A stretch of 55,309 nt of DNA from Bondarzewia mesenterica (Eukaryota > Basidiomycota > Agaricomycetes > Russulales > Bondarzewiaceae). Location: positions 1 through 55,309 of the forward strand of contig SGPL01000190.1 in assembly GCA_004802705.1 (NCBI GenBank), read 5' to 3'. A program made the translations under genes and the position numbers. The notes under the pieces are model-generated. The model had not been told where the DNA came from, did no database searches, and worked only from the letters and a program-made list of their open reading frames with translations. Below are positions 10,886 through 23,283 of the stretch, one piece after another. Each line of letters starts with the position of its first letter. Positions within the stretch are counted from its first letter, which is position 1.

Positions 10886-12226
10886 ACCTTAGCTGGTGAG
10901 GTTTTGCATTTCTTGTGCAAGGCCATCGCCGTCAGCTGTCTCCTCTTCCTAGGCTGAACCCTCTGCTCATCATCATCTGCATCCCCATCATCCTCATCAG
11001 GAGTTAAGGGATCTTGTTTTAATGCAGCAGATGCTTCCTATCAGAAAACAATGGTTCATTAGCCCCTACTCCATACAAAATCATGAGACTCATACCTTCG
11101 ACTTTGCCGTGGGCCGAGGTTTTGGCCTTTGGGTCACCTTGGACGGGGACAGCTGTTCTGGACCTGCTGTCTCTTTAGCCTTAGCTTTCCCGGCCTTAGC
11201 TTTGGAGGCTAAATCCACCTTTTTCATGTTGAATGGTCTGACCTCCATGGGAGCTTCCTCTCCTTTCCAATCATCCCCATCATGTGGTTCTCCACTGGCC
11301 CCTGCAATCAGTAGATGTTCACCATCCAACTCCCTATCGGCCTCTTCATCACCCCCGGCCTTACTATCGGCCTCACCATCAGCCTCACCATTGGCCTCAC
11401 CATCAGCCTTACTGTCGGCCTCACTGTTCCTCCTGATTTTCTGCCAAACTCCCTCCACTACCAGCTTGACTTGAAGACAGAGGTCAATGGCCATCTTGTC
11501 AGCCTCAGCAAAATCCATGATGGACTCTAGCACATAGGGTGGAGTGCCCTCAATACACCCCGATTGTGGGCTATTAGGATCGGGCTGGGAGAACTGCTTC
11601 TGATGAGCATCATTGAGCAGGAAGCCGATGGCCAGGGCGATCCTCCAGAGGTAGTCCTTTTGGAGTATCTTGCCATCCCTGGCAAAATGGGGATCCTCTG
11701 AAAGCCAGAGGATGAAGGCCTCATGATCGTTATCAGTAGCATGGACATCCTTGGGTAGGAAGGCACTACTGTAGCTCCATTGACATCAGTCCAAGATCGC
11801 GATTCTCGGCCTTGATGAGGCCTTATCCTGTATGGGCTGTAAATTGTCAAAAAATGGCAATGCCGATGGTGAAACATGAGAACACACCTCTCATCCATAT
11901 ATGCATACAAGCATATCCCTATACTCACGGCGAGCACTCACGTTCAGCAGGAATGAGTACTTGCTGATGTTGGAGCCCGTGAAGAGGTCGGCCGGTGAGA
12001 GATTTGGCTCAATTGTCAGGGGGTTGGCCAGCTGCTACTGGATGGAGATCTCCCACTGCTCAATCTCATTCAGTGAGTTGTCTCTGGAATTCTCCTCACT
12101 GTCAAAATTTTCATCATCATCATCACTGCCCTAGAGATCCTTGAGCTCCTTGAGGATGTCATCATCGGCCTCACCATCCCCTTCAACTTCACTATCAGCA
12201 TCGGTCACTGACAGCTTGTTCTTCTC

Positions 12227-12294
12227 CTTTCCCTTTCCCTTTCCCTTTCCCTTTCCCTTTCCCTTTCCCTTTCCCTTTCCCTTTCCCTTTCCCT
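12227..12294 (+). repeat. (TTTCCC)n hexanucleotide run
   Basis: About eleven uninterrupted copies of TTTCCC lie inside an exon of the minus-strand gene, where they read as alternating lysine and glycine. It is not the fungal telomere repeat TTAGGG. Confidence 0.9.
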
Positions 12295-13839
12295 TGGCTT
12301 TTATCTGTCCTTTGCCATTCGCCGTCCCTGAACCCATTGCCAGTGATTTCTTTTTGCCCTTTGCGATTGCCATTTTGCTCCCCGGTACCTTGTGAGACAG
12401 TGATACTCCACCATCATTGCTTTTGAATGCCTTGAAAACTACAAGGTCTTCGTCCTCAGCCTGCCTTGCCATCCAGTGTGTGATCAGGGCTGCCACCTCC
12501 TTTCATACCATCTTGGAAGGCTCCTTGATTAGGTAGTCATCAGGGAGGTATTTGTCATCAATATACCCCTCACACTACTCCTTCAGATCTCCCCAGGGGA
12601 CTGTACTCTTGGAATTAGCACTGGCCTCTCCTATCAACCAATAGTGAGTCGGGTGGGCTCGGTTGCCATCAATGGGATCATTCACTGTAGACAGCTGTCA
12701 TCACCGACCGAACTAGTCCTTTGAGCTGGTCAAGATCAGGCTCCTTCTCCTCCTCAGTCACCGGCAACATCGCCCAGCCATCTTCGGTGAAAGCCAACTC
12801 GAGCAAGGGCTTTTTGCCCTTCTTCTTTCCTTCAGCGTCGGCGTCGGCTTCGACATCAACAGTCTGTTCTGGAGGAAGATTTGAGTATGTTGGCATTAAG
12901 ATGGGTGAAGGGCTTACCAAAAGCATGCTTTACATACTTAGCCCACTCTTCCAAGATGTTCCCTGTCTCCCATCTGGGTTGGATCTTGACAAATGAAATA
13001 GACCCATTTTTCTCATTGTAGTCGTGTCTGGGCTCGCTGACACCATCAGATGTCGCCATTCTGTTTCTGTCCATTGGGGGAAAAGTGACTCACTCAGCAT
13101 ACGATACCTTGCCTTGTGTGTCTTGGACGGCGTGCAGGATGAACGCATTCCTAGCTGCTGATTCATCTGCTGGGCAAATTCCTTGATATACCTCTGATAA
13201 TGCTTCTCGGCAAGACTGTAGTGGCATCGGCATCAGCCTAGACTGGNGAATCAGGCTNNGACTCACTCTCTTTGCACCTCAGTGGGCAGTGGGGCAGCAT
13301 TCCACTTGTCGGCNAGCTCATCATATTTCTTCAACTCAGCCGCTGACATCTNGCNNCTGATGCTCTTCACGGCCTGCTGNTAGTGCNGAATGTAGGCTTT
13401 GGAATTNGACNGGGTGACCGAGTGCTCCTTGTAGATGTAGGCCTCGATCTCCTTCCTCTTCTTGTGCTTGATCACCTCATANGAATTCCACTGCCAGAAG
13501 TATCTGATCTTGTCCTTCCCCCTTTTTTGAGGGAGTCAGAACTCAAACCAATCNCTNATATCCTGAGGGGAAGTACCTCGGCNTCNNTGAATGCACCGAG
13601 CNCATTAATCAATGGTGACTCACCTTTCGGATGACTGTGAGGTAGCTGGCGAGCTTGAGGGGGAGGGTGGGGATTGCATCCTTGGGCTGTTTGTCCGTAA
13701 ACTCTACGCTGAGCTTGTAGTCGAGGTCCCCGTGATCCTTCATCAACTTCAAGATCCACTTCTTCAAGTTCTTGGCAAGCATGCTGCATTCAGCTTCACT
13801 AAACTGAGCCAGGTTGTCTTCCATCGAGGAGCAGAGCAT

Positions 13840-14828
13840 GGGTACAGCAGTGGGAGGGTTAAAAAAGAGGATGGTAAAAGAGAGAGAGAGCTGAACAGCC
13901 GACCTTGTAGATATGGAACCAATGACATCACTCATCACTCATGCAATTTGTCCATCAGGGTCGGGGAGTAAGCATTATCCATGCGGGCTGGTATGTCCCC
14001 GACACGGAATTGCGCTTCGCCAAAACATGCAACCTTGCCGGAAAGCTTTGACTGCTCGCCAATTCACATCATCTGTCTAGTTATGGTGGGTCTTAGTAAC
14101 TTCATAGGTATATCTGTGATTGCACATAATTTATTGACAATAAGTCTGTGTGATGTAGAAGTAAAAAAAGTCAATGTTCCTAGTAAGGCTGGCTTCAATG
14201 ACAGCAAGCACCAAAGAGGCCATGATGTCTGGTGTTCATTAATTATGAGCTCTTGTCATTCACAAACTGCTCCTAATTACAACACAAGTTGCTTGAGTCA
14301 ATGTGGTGAGGGAAATTGGGTGTTCTCAGTGAAGTAGGCATAGCAAGCACTAATGTGGTCACAAATCCCCAATGTTTATTTCTTCACAGCTCCTGTCAGT
14401 GTCAAGAATAAGAGATATCAGAGATATCCACTGTCATACTGATGATAAAACCCCATGTGTTATTTATGAGGGCATGTCTGACAGTGCCTTTGAGTGAGCC
14501 AGGTCAAAAGTGGTTTCCACTCATTGAACCACAGCACTTGTCTGATTGGGCTAGAATGCGCTAACAGATGTGCTAACAGACCACACATCGCCTTTTACTT
14601 CCTGTGCAATGCCTCACACATTCTCAGAACTCCAAAATTATTCTATGACTGTGCTATCCAAGTACATGAACATGGATGTCAGATTGAGCAATAAATTCCC
14701 GCATCTGAGTGGACCTTGAATTCATGACTCAATGTGACCAGGAGCCACAACTCCTTTCAAACTGCTTTTCTCAATTCCCTCTTTCCACTCTGCTCTCAAA
14801 AGATCAATCCCACCTCACACACTCCATC
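13840..14828. other. Intergenic region between divergent decayed genes
   Basis: No supported gene is seen. It separates the start of the minus-strand gene from the TET/JBP relic and would hold both promoters if they were once active. Upstream exons of the TET/JBP relic may lie here but cannot be defined. Confidence 0.4.
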
Positions 14829-15905
14829 ATGTTTAGCAGCATCTGTCCCAGCACAGACAAGCCTACAAAGTGGATGCTGGACTAGGTGCAGGCGTTCGCC
14901 AAACACATGCATGGTGAATATGAGCAAAAGCTCGCTGGCTGTCCATCTTCCCATGGCTGAGCGAAACTGCTGCTGCACTCCCCGCTCACCATCGGTCAGC
15001 TGTACGAGTGTTCGGTGATCACCGACAAGCTTATTGAAGCGCGGAAGAATCAAAGTGAGTTTAGTTCACTGACCGTTGCCACGTCATCAACCGTCTTTTG
15101 CAGTCCATGTGCCATGGGATGCTCAGCAGTATGTTGAATGGGTTCGCAACAGTCTCTGTGGCAGCAGTGCTGATGCCAAAAAGCTGCTGCTGCGGGCTTA
15201 CCCACCTTTACATCAATGACTATTTCCCCACCAAGCCTCACTGACCACTTTAGCAGACCTACACGGAAAGGTCATGCAATGGTACCTTCCCGACATACTG
15301 ACCGTGCAGAGATAGGTATGCTTGCATTTTATTTTATGCTGCAAGTTGACGCTGATGGTCTGCTGAGGCCGTAATGTGGCAGGTCACGGCAAAATTGAGC
15401 CTGATGAGCAAGCTGAAGGCATCGGGCAGCTGGTGATGCCAATCAGACCTGTACAGGGATGGCAAAAACTGTACGGGTATGATGCCAGTACCGTAGAGAT
15501 GTCTCCTGGATGGTTTAAACAGGCACATTTTGTATGTACATCATTACCCTCAACGTTCATGATAGAAGCCATTTTATTAACATCACCATCCGTCCCCGTC
15601 CCCATCACCGTGAACATTGCTAGACCCCAGAGTTTAGTCCAAAGGCCTCGGCAAGCTTCGGTGACTAACATGCCGACCTTGGATGCCATCAATGGCTCAA
15701 GGACTTCTCAGATTCATCAGCCATCCTGAGCGGCATACTGAGGATCATTCACCCCGAGCAATACTTCACCAGGGTGGAGTGCATCAAAAAGCTCAGTGAG
15801 ATCACTGATCTTGCCAAGCTTGTTAGCCGATGGCCTTCAGTGTTCAATGGAATCTCAGTAATCTCACAAAGGCTCACCCCATCACACAGGGATGGGAACA
15901 GCCAT
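14829..15905 (+). pseudogene. TET/JBP-like 2OG-Fe(II) dioxygenase relic, truncated by an LTR
   Basis: Exons are recognisable at about 14829-15054, 15104-15315, around 15383-15535, and from about 15690 onward, joined by GT-AG introns of ~50-66 nt. Diagnostic stretches are ADLHGKVMQWYLP (near 15256), VEMSPGWFKQAHF (near 15495) and, in one open run from 15694, SSAILSGILRIIHPEQY followed by RWPSVFNGISVISQRLTP and SHRDG. This pattern fits the expanded TET/JBP-type dioxygenases of Agaricomycetes, in which HRD supplies the HxD iron ligands of the double-stranded beta helix. Stops (TGA near 14958 and 15226, TAG at 15313) make it a pseudogene. It ends exactly at LTR1, so the rest of the catalytic fold, including the distal histidine and the 2-oxoglutarate-binding arginine, is absent. 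The frame of the third exon is uncertain. Confidence 0.65.
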
Positions 15906-16947
15906 TGATGAGCACCCCTGCTCCCTAACCCTAGAGACTACTATTTTTGTCCCTTTGTTTCAGATCCCAAGACTCCCTCATTCCCGACCTTTTGCGATAT
16001 CTTGTGATATTTGCCAACCTTTTGCGATCTTTTGTGATCTCTTCTCAGCTTGCCTGCTTCGACCTCCGATCACGGGACCACTCTTCATCGATGCTCCAGA
16101 CCTAATCCACATGTCGGACTTCTGTGATCGATGATGCTGAGCAGCACTCAAGCTCATCCATTCAGCGCGATAGTTTTCAGTACCATCGGCTGACCATCTG
16201 CGACATCACCCACACCCCGTTCCGATCTGATATCGTTCAGAGCATACGCTCCTCCGTTCCATTGTTTTATCGCATGTTATTTCCAGGAGACTTCACAGGG
16301 GCGCCTATTGGGTTCGCCAGATTACCTTTTTACCTTTCAATCTCACATGCTTTCGCTTCCCTTCGCACCGATGCCAGATTACTGGTCGCTGAATCTTCCT
16401 GTTCCTGTTTTTCCTTCTATTCTTCCTGCTCTGACTTCACCCTTGTTCACTCATTTTCTACCTTCATCATACAATGTTCACTATATCTCTCACTCTCCCT
16501 TCTCTGCTCTCTGCTCAGTATATAAGCTACAATATGTCTCTGCAAAATATCAGATCAGTCTACAGACTTCAGATCTCATTTCACTTGTGCGAACTGCGAC
16601 TGCGACCTGCGACCTTGTGACTTTAACTTTGCTTTTGCTGTGACCTACTGTGACCTTCGACTTTGCTCCTCTAACTCTAAACACCGCATTTCATCTCTAT
16701 ATCCTATCCATCCTCCCGTTCTATAACCTCTCGGACCTTTGACCCAAATATCGCACCGACTTCGCACCTTCATCGGAACATCGCTTCAATATCGCACTTG
16801 ATCGCATGCTCTCATTCATCCTTCATATCCAGCTACTCACACACCTGTGTCTTCGCAGCAAACATCTACTCGACTCATCCTCTTGCACATCACCTGTGGT
16901 GTCTTCTGGGGTGTTGTTTCTCCCCTAGAGGCATCGCGAGTGTATCA
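15906..16947 (+). repeat. LTR1 of the Gypsy array
   Basis: This is about 1042 bp with TG...CA ends. It has a TATATAA box at 16519-16525 in the context CTCAGTATATAAGCTA, about 430 bp before the LTR end, and a downstream region with GCGACC/TGCGAC repeats. By eye it is closer to LTR3 than to LTR2. Confidence 0.95.
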
Positions 16948-16950
16948 TTT

Positions 16951-16968
16951 TGGAGCCCACTATGAGGG
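16951..16968 (+). promoter_or_regulatory. Putative primer-binding site, copy B
   Basis: TGGAGCCCACTATGAGGG begins three bases after LTR1. TGG complements the CCA end of a tRNA, as expected for minus-strand priming. The implied tRNA 3' end is GTGGGCTCCA, meaning a U discriminator base. I cannot name the tRNA with confidence. Confidence 0.6.
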
Positions 16969-17041
16969 GTGAGTTTTTAAGATTGCTGCTGAAGGCCGAC
17001 ACCATCTATTTCGACCTACTGCTGCTCGCAATCTTCAACAA

Positions 17042-19642
17042 GAATTTATCACCATTTTTCAAAACCCTCAGAATCTCGCTGACACTTCGCTCTTCTCAGA
17101 TGATGATATCATACCAGAGCACCTCTCTCATCACTACCTTCTCTCATCATCATTATCATCTCTGCCTTTGCAACCTATCGATACCTCTTACTACGCGACT
17201 CCACTTGTTTCGCCACCTCCGACATCACCACTGGATTCTGATCAGTCTTTGCTCAATTTATTGCCCCAACTCCATTACACTCCTCTCCCTAGCGATTTCA
17301 GATCGCAACAACCATTCATTACAACACAAGTCATTATCCGCTCCACTATGGCTCCTTCGATGCCCGCACGCGGTGATCACACCACATCCACATTTGACAC
17401 CAAACAACCTCGCGAACTTCATCGCTAATTCACTGACCTCGAATTCCACTTCACTTGCTCGGAGGTTACCAATGATGAAGAAAAGAAGACCCATGCTTGC
17501 CGATTTCTCGATGTCGACACTTGTGAACTTTGGCAGTCACTGGCCAAATACGCAGATGCTGCGAAGACCTATGAAGACTTCAAGTCGGCGATTTACAAGT
17601 TATATCCTAGAGCCGAAGAAGATAAGAAGTGGTCGATCGCAGATATGGACAAGCTCATCGGCGAACATTCTAGGATTGGGATCCTCTCTATTGGTGACCT
17701 TGGTGAATATCATTGCCAGTTCCTCAACATCACCACCTTCTTGATCGCTAAGAAACGTCTCTCCGTTCCCGAACAAAGTCGCACATTCGCTCAAGGCTTC
17801 CACCCCAAATTATGGGCCCGAGTTTCGCAATGCCTCCAGCTGAAGTCGCCAGACCATTTCCCCGACAATCTGTATGATATTCAGGAAGTGCACGATGCAG
17901 CGCAATTTGTTCTCCATGGCACCACTTCGGCAGTACAGCCCACCAACATCTCTTCATTGCCGTCGATCGCACCTATCGCTTCTGCTACTGAGGTCAAAAT
18001 GGAAGACCTCGTGACCATGTTCGAGCACATTACCGAGACCTTCGTCAAGGCCCTTAGTGGTCAACAAGCCGTTGCACCCCCTCGTCCTCTGCCAAACCCC
18101 GAAACTGCTGGTCGCTGCACCTTCTGTGGCAATGCTGGACATTATATGTGAGAATGCCCCGAAGTTGAAGACTATATTCGCCAGGGCAAGTGTAGGCGCA
18201 ATCCCAAAGGCAAGGTGATCCTATCATCTGGAGCTTTCATCCCGCGAAGTATTCTAGGGCTTTGGTTGAAGGAACGCATCGACGAGTGGCATCATCGCAA
18301 CCCAGGACAGATCGCGCGAGGACAGTTGCTTCACAATGTCTTACCCAACGTCTACTATGATCGTTCCGCACCCGCCCCGGCTGATCCTCCAGCCCCTGTG
18401 ATCGCCATGACTGCGCATCTCTTGGCATATCATCTGACAACCGACGATCGCATTGCCAGCCTTGAACGCAAACTGTTCCAACTTCACAATCAGCGACATC
18501 CCAGAACTATGATCATGCGACGTCCTGAGGCTAACAGTGATGAAGAATCCAGCGATAACACTCCCAAAGTACCACACCATGCTGCTCTGAAGGTCTCGCG
18601 CCCAGTTCCATATGTTCAGGTTCCTCCGCGTCCAAAACTAGCCCCTGCTGACCCCACACGGAATGTGGATCCTCCCATTCATCCGTACGCTGCAGCCCGC
18701 GATGCAACCTATGTCCCACCTGTCGATAAAGTCACCAATGAGGTTCCGCAACCACCTGCGATCAAGAAGCAAGAACCTGCATATCGCACGATGGCGCCGA
18801 TCTATGACGAGGCAGTCACGAAGGATGTTTATGATAGGGCTATGTCGTCTTCAATTACAGTCACCCAGCACGAGCTTCTATCGCTCTCTCTGGAAGTTCG
18901 TGCCCAGATTCGCAAAGCAATGGCTGGCCAACGCATTCCTCAGCATGACGACGGACAAGCCAAGATCTTGATGCAAGACAATGCCCTCCCATTTGCCCTT
19001 GACGATCTCGACCCACCCTGCAACATTGAGAATACTGCAGCCGATATCATGACAGCCTCATTTGTGCAAATCCTCCATCAGCCACTCGTACCTCCCGAAG
19101 GATCGCTAGTTATCCCGGACCCATACGAAGCCTACTTCAATTTGCTCACACTGGACGAAGAACCTGAACCCCTCATTGTCGCAAAAGAATCATCGGCACT
19201 TCACTCTATTCTACCACTCATCAATCACCAACAGCAAGTCGAATCNATTGTCGATCCTGGGTCGCAGATTATTGCAATGTCCGAAGAAGTCTGCAATGAA
19301 CTGGCCCTCATCTATGATCCTAATATCGTGCTCAACATGCAATCTGCGAATGGCAAAATTGACAAGTCCCTCAGTCTAGCGTGCAATGTCCCATTCCTCA
19401 TCGGCGATATCGCGCTTTATCTTCAAGTCCATGTTATTCATAAATCAGCTTATGACATCCTCCTAGGTCACCCCTTCGATGTTCTTACTGAAAGCATCAT
19501 CAAGAACTTTGCCAACGAGAATCAGACCATCACTATCCACGATCTGAATACTGGATGCAACGTGACCATGCCGACATTGGCAAGAGGACCGCCGCGTTTC
19601 ATTGAAAGCAACAGGAAGGTTTTTCACAGATCGAGGATTTGA
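17042..19642 (+). pseudogene. Gag-protease of Gypsy copy B
   Basis: An N-terminal segment rich in P and S leads to an ATG at 17348 and then to a capsid-like region (about 17400-17900). A CCHC zinc knuckle follows (CTFCGNAGHYM then stop, near 18118-18151). Next come a long proline-rich linker and an aspartic protease with VDPGSQII at about 19252 and DILLGHPFDVL near 19456. The DPGS active-site form is seen in this Agaricomycete lineage in place of DTG/DSG. Stops interrupt it at 17426 (TAA) and 18149 (TGA inside the knuckle, from CGA), but the stretch 18215-19642 is open. It ends TGA at 19640-19642. The pol frame overlaps it in -1 over about 36 nt around GGTTTTTC (19618-19625). Confidence 0.85.
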
Positions 19643-22600
19643 TCGCTGATCAAGGAGAACTTGTGCTCATCATAGCCATGGATACCCGATCGCATCTGTG
19701 ATTTGAAGCTTTTTGCCTTCTCGACCCTTCTACCTCTCCACTCTTTAATATCCAACTCTCATATCTTTCTGCCTGCAACCCTGCAATATTTTCCCGATCT
19801 GACCCATCTGCTTTCGACTCATCTCTCCTGTCTGCGTTCACTCTGAATCTCACATCTCAAGTTCCCATTCAATCTCTTTTATCGACTCTTCACAATGATC
19901 TGGTCTCCATCTTCACTGCAAAGTGCAAGTACAAGCCTGTCGCTCAAAAAGTACGCCCGATCTTGGCTGAACTTCCTGACAAGTTTCGCATCATTCACAA
20001 TATATCCGGCAATCTACTGGTAGACATGCCTTATCTCAGTCCTACCCCCCCACCATTTCATCCCTTTGGTCGCTATACTTCGGAATATCGCGACATCATC
20101 AACAATTTCCACCCTGGTGATTTCCTCTGGCCTGCTGAACGTGATCTTATGCATCACTTTATGTGTGTGCAGAACGAAGGCTTCACTTGGAATGATACCG
20201 AGTGCAGCCACTTTCGTGAAGATTTCTTTCCTCCTGTCGATATGCCTGTGGTCGCTCACAAGCCCTGGGTCCTTCACAACATGCCAATACCTCCTGGGAT
20301 CTATGACAAAGTCTGCGATGTTATCTGCACCAAGATCGCAGCTGGGGTTTATGAACCTTCGAACTCCTCCTATCACTCCTGATGGTTTACCATCATCAAA
20401 AAGGACGGCTCTAGTCTTCGCCTTGTCCACAGCCTCGAACCACTCAATGCAGTCACCATCCAACATTCTGGCATCCCACCTTACACCGATCAGATCACCG
20501 AACAATTCGCTAGCTGCACCTGTGGCGGCATGCTCGATCTTTATGTCAGATATGATGAGCGAACCCTTGCTGAGTCCTCACACGATTATACAACCTTTCA
20601 AACCCCCTATGGCCCACTTCACCTTGTCACTCTCCCTATGGGCTGGACAAATTCGGTCCCCATCTTCCATAATGATATTACCTTCATCCTGCAACCCGAA
20701 ATTCTCGATACCACTATCCCTTACATTGACGATGTACCAGTTCGCGGCCCTGCGACTCAATACCTACTCCCTGATAGATCACCCGAAACTCATCCCGATA
20801 ATTCTCGCATTTGTCGCTTCGTCTAGGAACACTTCCAAAGTCTCAATCACATCATTCAGTGCATGAAGTATTCTGGTGGAACCTTTGCCGGTCATAAAGT
20901 GATTCTCTGTTCGCCCAAAATTACGGTGGTCAGACATCGCTGTACTCCTAATAGTCGCCTACCTGAAGAACCTCGCGTCGAGAAGATCATCAACTGGGGC
21001 CCTTGTCGTGACTTGTCCGATGTTCGTGCATTCCTCGGAACCATTGGCATTATTCGCATTTTCATTCGCAACTTCGCCCATTGTGTCTACGCACTCACTA
21101 AGCTCATGCACAAAGAAGAACCTTTCCACTTTGGACCTGACCAGATCACTGCTCAAGAAAACCTGAAAGCGACTCTACTTGCCTCCCCCGCACTCTGTCT
21201 GATCGACTATTCCTCTGCAGCCCCTGTCATCCTCGCTGTCGATACTTTACACATCGCCGTCGGCTTTTACCTCTGCCAATGCGATCCCGATAATTCTAAA
21301 ATCTGCTACTACGCCCGTTTTGGCTCTATCACTCTCAACGACCATGAAGCCCGATTCTCCCAGCCCAAGCTCAAACTCTATGGCCTTTTTCGTGCTCTGC
21401 GATCCCTCAAACTCTATGGCCTTTTTCGTGCTCTGCGATCCCTCAAACTCTATCTCATCGGCATTCGCAACCTCATTATCGAAGTTGATGCACGCTATAT
21501 TAAGGGCATGCTCACCAATCCCGATCTCGAACCCAGTGCTAGCATCAATTGCTGGATCCTCTCCATTCTTACCTTCCATTTTACTCTCGTCCACGTTCCT
21601 GGTACCCTTCACACCCCCAATGGATTATCGCATTGACCTCCACAGCCTGGTGATATCGCTGAGCCTTCCGATAACTTCGACGACTGGATCGACAGTGTCT
21701 ATGGGTTCCTGCACCTTATCAATTCACCTTCCACTTTCTCTCCCACCATNATCCTTNCTACATACACAANTGACATCGNGATNGACGCTGATACTCAGNA
21801 TNCACCTCTCATGCCCACCNTCTNCTACAGCNATGTTCNNNNCTCCNACAATGANNACACTGCCGATNNTCNCCTNGAACANGTTCACNACTGGCACAAA
21901 TCCATGGANCNCCCTTNGACACTTTCNGANGCNGAATACACCACCTTCCTCNGCTATTGCACNNAATTNTTCATCNCTTCCNACAAACTCTGGCGCAANG
22001 ACTCCCNTGGTCACNACAAGCTCNTCNCCTTCTCCGACCGTNGNATCNCAATTCTCACGTCTTTACANNANNAAGTNNCANACAAGGGCATTTANGNGAC
22101 TACGGCNCTCATCGNNCTTCGCTTCTGGTGGCCNATNATGNNANAAGANATCNCCTGGTTCATTCNCACTTGCCANATCTGCCAACTNCNANAAACNTCC
22201 AATATNCTNATTCCTCTNANCTGTCGNGACCNCTGCNTCNCTCTTCNNGAAGATGTACATGGACACCATGCATATGCCNAAGGCTGGNGGCTTCAAATAC
22301 CTCGTCCAAGGCCNCTGTTCNATCTNGCATTATCNNNAATTTNGCATGCTTCGACGAGAATCAAGCNCTGCACTCNCNGATTGGATNTTCGAGGACATCN
22401 TNTGCCNATGGGGTGCTCTCTGNGAGATCNTCTCCGATAATGGCTCNNCATTNNTCAAAGCTCTNACCTACCTNGNNAAGAAATATCATGTTCACCATAT
22501 NNGCATCTCNGGCTACAACTCCCGNGNGAACGGCATNGCTNAATGATCNCACTTCGATGTNNNCCAAGCCCTCTTCAAGGCCATCGANGGCGACCANTNN

Positions 22601-23251
22601 AAATGGAACCGNGCNACTTATTCNNTCTTCTGGGCNGATCGCATCACCNTCCATCNCCGCATGGGCTNTTCNCCATACTTNGCCNCNACTGGTACCCATC
22701 CCCTNGTTCCTCTCGACATCNCCGAAGNNACATACCTTCTTCCTCCCCNATCTNNCTTCATTTCCTCCACNGATCTTATTACCNGCCANNCTNTNGCTCT
22801 CNAGAAATGCAANTCNGACCTCGCNTCNCTNCATTCCAAGGTTTACGAAGCTNGCATNCAANCTGCGATNAAGTTNGAANNCNACCACATCNCCACCATC
22901 CATNANTTNGACTTTCAACCCAGCTCGCTCATCCTTATGCNATATAGCGNNATCNAGAAGTCCCTCAACNNCAAGATGNGGCCTCGCTATACNGGTCCAC
23001 TCNTNNTNATCTCTAGAAACCGNGGTGGTGCTTATATCCTCTGCGAACTCGATGGCNCNNTTTATNATCACNCNNTNGCNNCNTTCNGTATCATCNCCTA
23101 CTTCGCTCNCCNATCCATCCCCCTTCCTGACCNCGACNAGCTACTNNATANTTCTNCNCAACNTCTTCAAGAACTCGAAGCCTCNCCCACTGCCGATCCT
23201 GAGGCCCTAGANGATGACCTCNNGACCTCNCAGGATGAAGATCTCGACTAG
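19606..23251 (+). pseudogene. RT-RNaseH-integrase of Gypsy copy B
   Basis: The frame opens after the TGA at 19603-19605 and overlaps the protease end. It has an RT with LKKDG-like VKKDGSS-type motif (near 20390), GMLDLYV (20530) and the catalytic YIDD (TIPYIDDVPV, near 20715). It continues with an RNase H (AVDTLHIAVGF near 21235), an HHCC zinc finger and DDE integrase (21900-22560), a GPY/F-like module (near 22990) and a stop at 23249-23251. In-frame stops lie at 20380-20382, 20824-20826 and 21634-21636, each consistent with CGA or CGG/CAG losing a C or G. A 36-bp tandem duplication sits in RNase H. From 21750 on there are very many isolated N, so integrase residues cannot all be read. Confidence 0.85.
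21371..21442 (+). repeat. 36-bp in-frame tandem duplication in RNase H, copy B
   Basis: Two perfect copies of a 36-bp unit (TCAAACTCTATGGCC at 21371 and again at 21407) add twelve residues (KLYGLFRALRSL twice). Copy C has a single unit at the matching place. Confidence 0.95.
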
Positions 23252-23283
23252 GCCTGANNAANCCTTCTCCCCCATATACTNGC

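Larger units (their letters stand above)
10579..13839 (-). pseudogene. Decayed multi-exon gene for a large acidic/basic protein of unknown function
   Basis: Read on the minus strand, it starts at an ATG at 13839 (or 13824) and ends at the stop at 10579. Exons are joined by short introns such as the one at about 13563-13618 and another just above 11037-11092. Segments in order: an N-terminal helical part (near 13620-13839), a lysine-rich part (near 13290-13520) that includes KKYDE and TEVQRE, a part with FVKIQPRW (near 13000), a tract of KG repeats (12227-12294), a segment DYLWRIALAIGFLLNDAHQ (near 11590-11650), and two runs of EAD-type repeats (11335-11425 and 10690-10885). Several in-frame stops (TGA near 13530; TAG near 12132 and 12550) mark it as a pseudogene. 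I do not recognise a catalytic domain. It is divergent from the TET/JBP relic and convergent with the Zn2Cys6-like gene. Confidence 0.5.

Noticed and set aside
10622..10957. Plus-strand open frames rich in L, S and A over 10622-10957
   Set aside because: They are the complement of the minus-strand EAD repeat of the decayed gene. The acidic reading continues through an intron junction and is the credible one.
12227..12294. Internal telomere-like repeat
   Set aside because: The unit is TTTCCC, not TTAGGG, and it lies in an exon reading Lys-Gly.
8022..15905. KDZ DNA transposon
   Set aside because: No transposase core, terminal inverted repeats or target duplication was found. Only associated gene types are present.
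19650..19853. Separate minus-strand genes inside gag-pol of copies B and C
   Set aside because: These frames are shadows of the plus-strand gag-pol and lack introns or domains, unlike the antisense gene near the 3' LTR.
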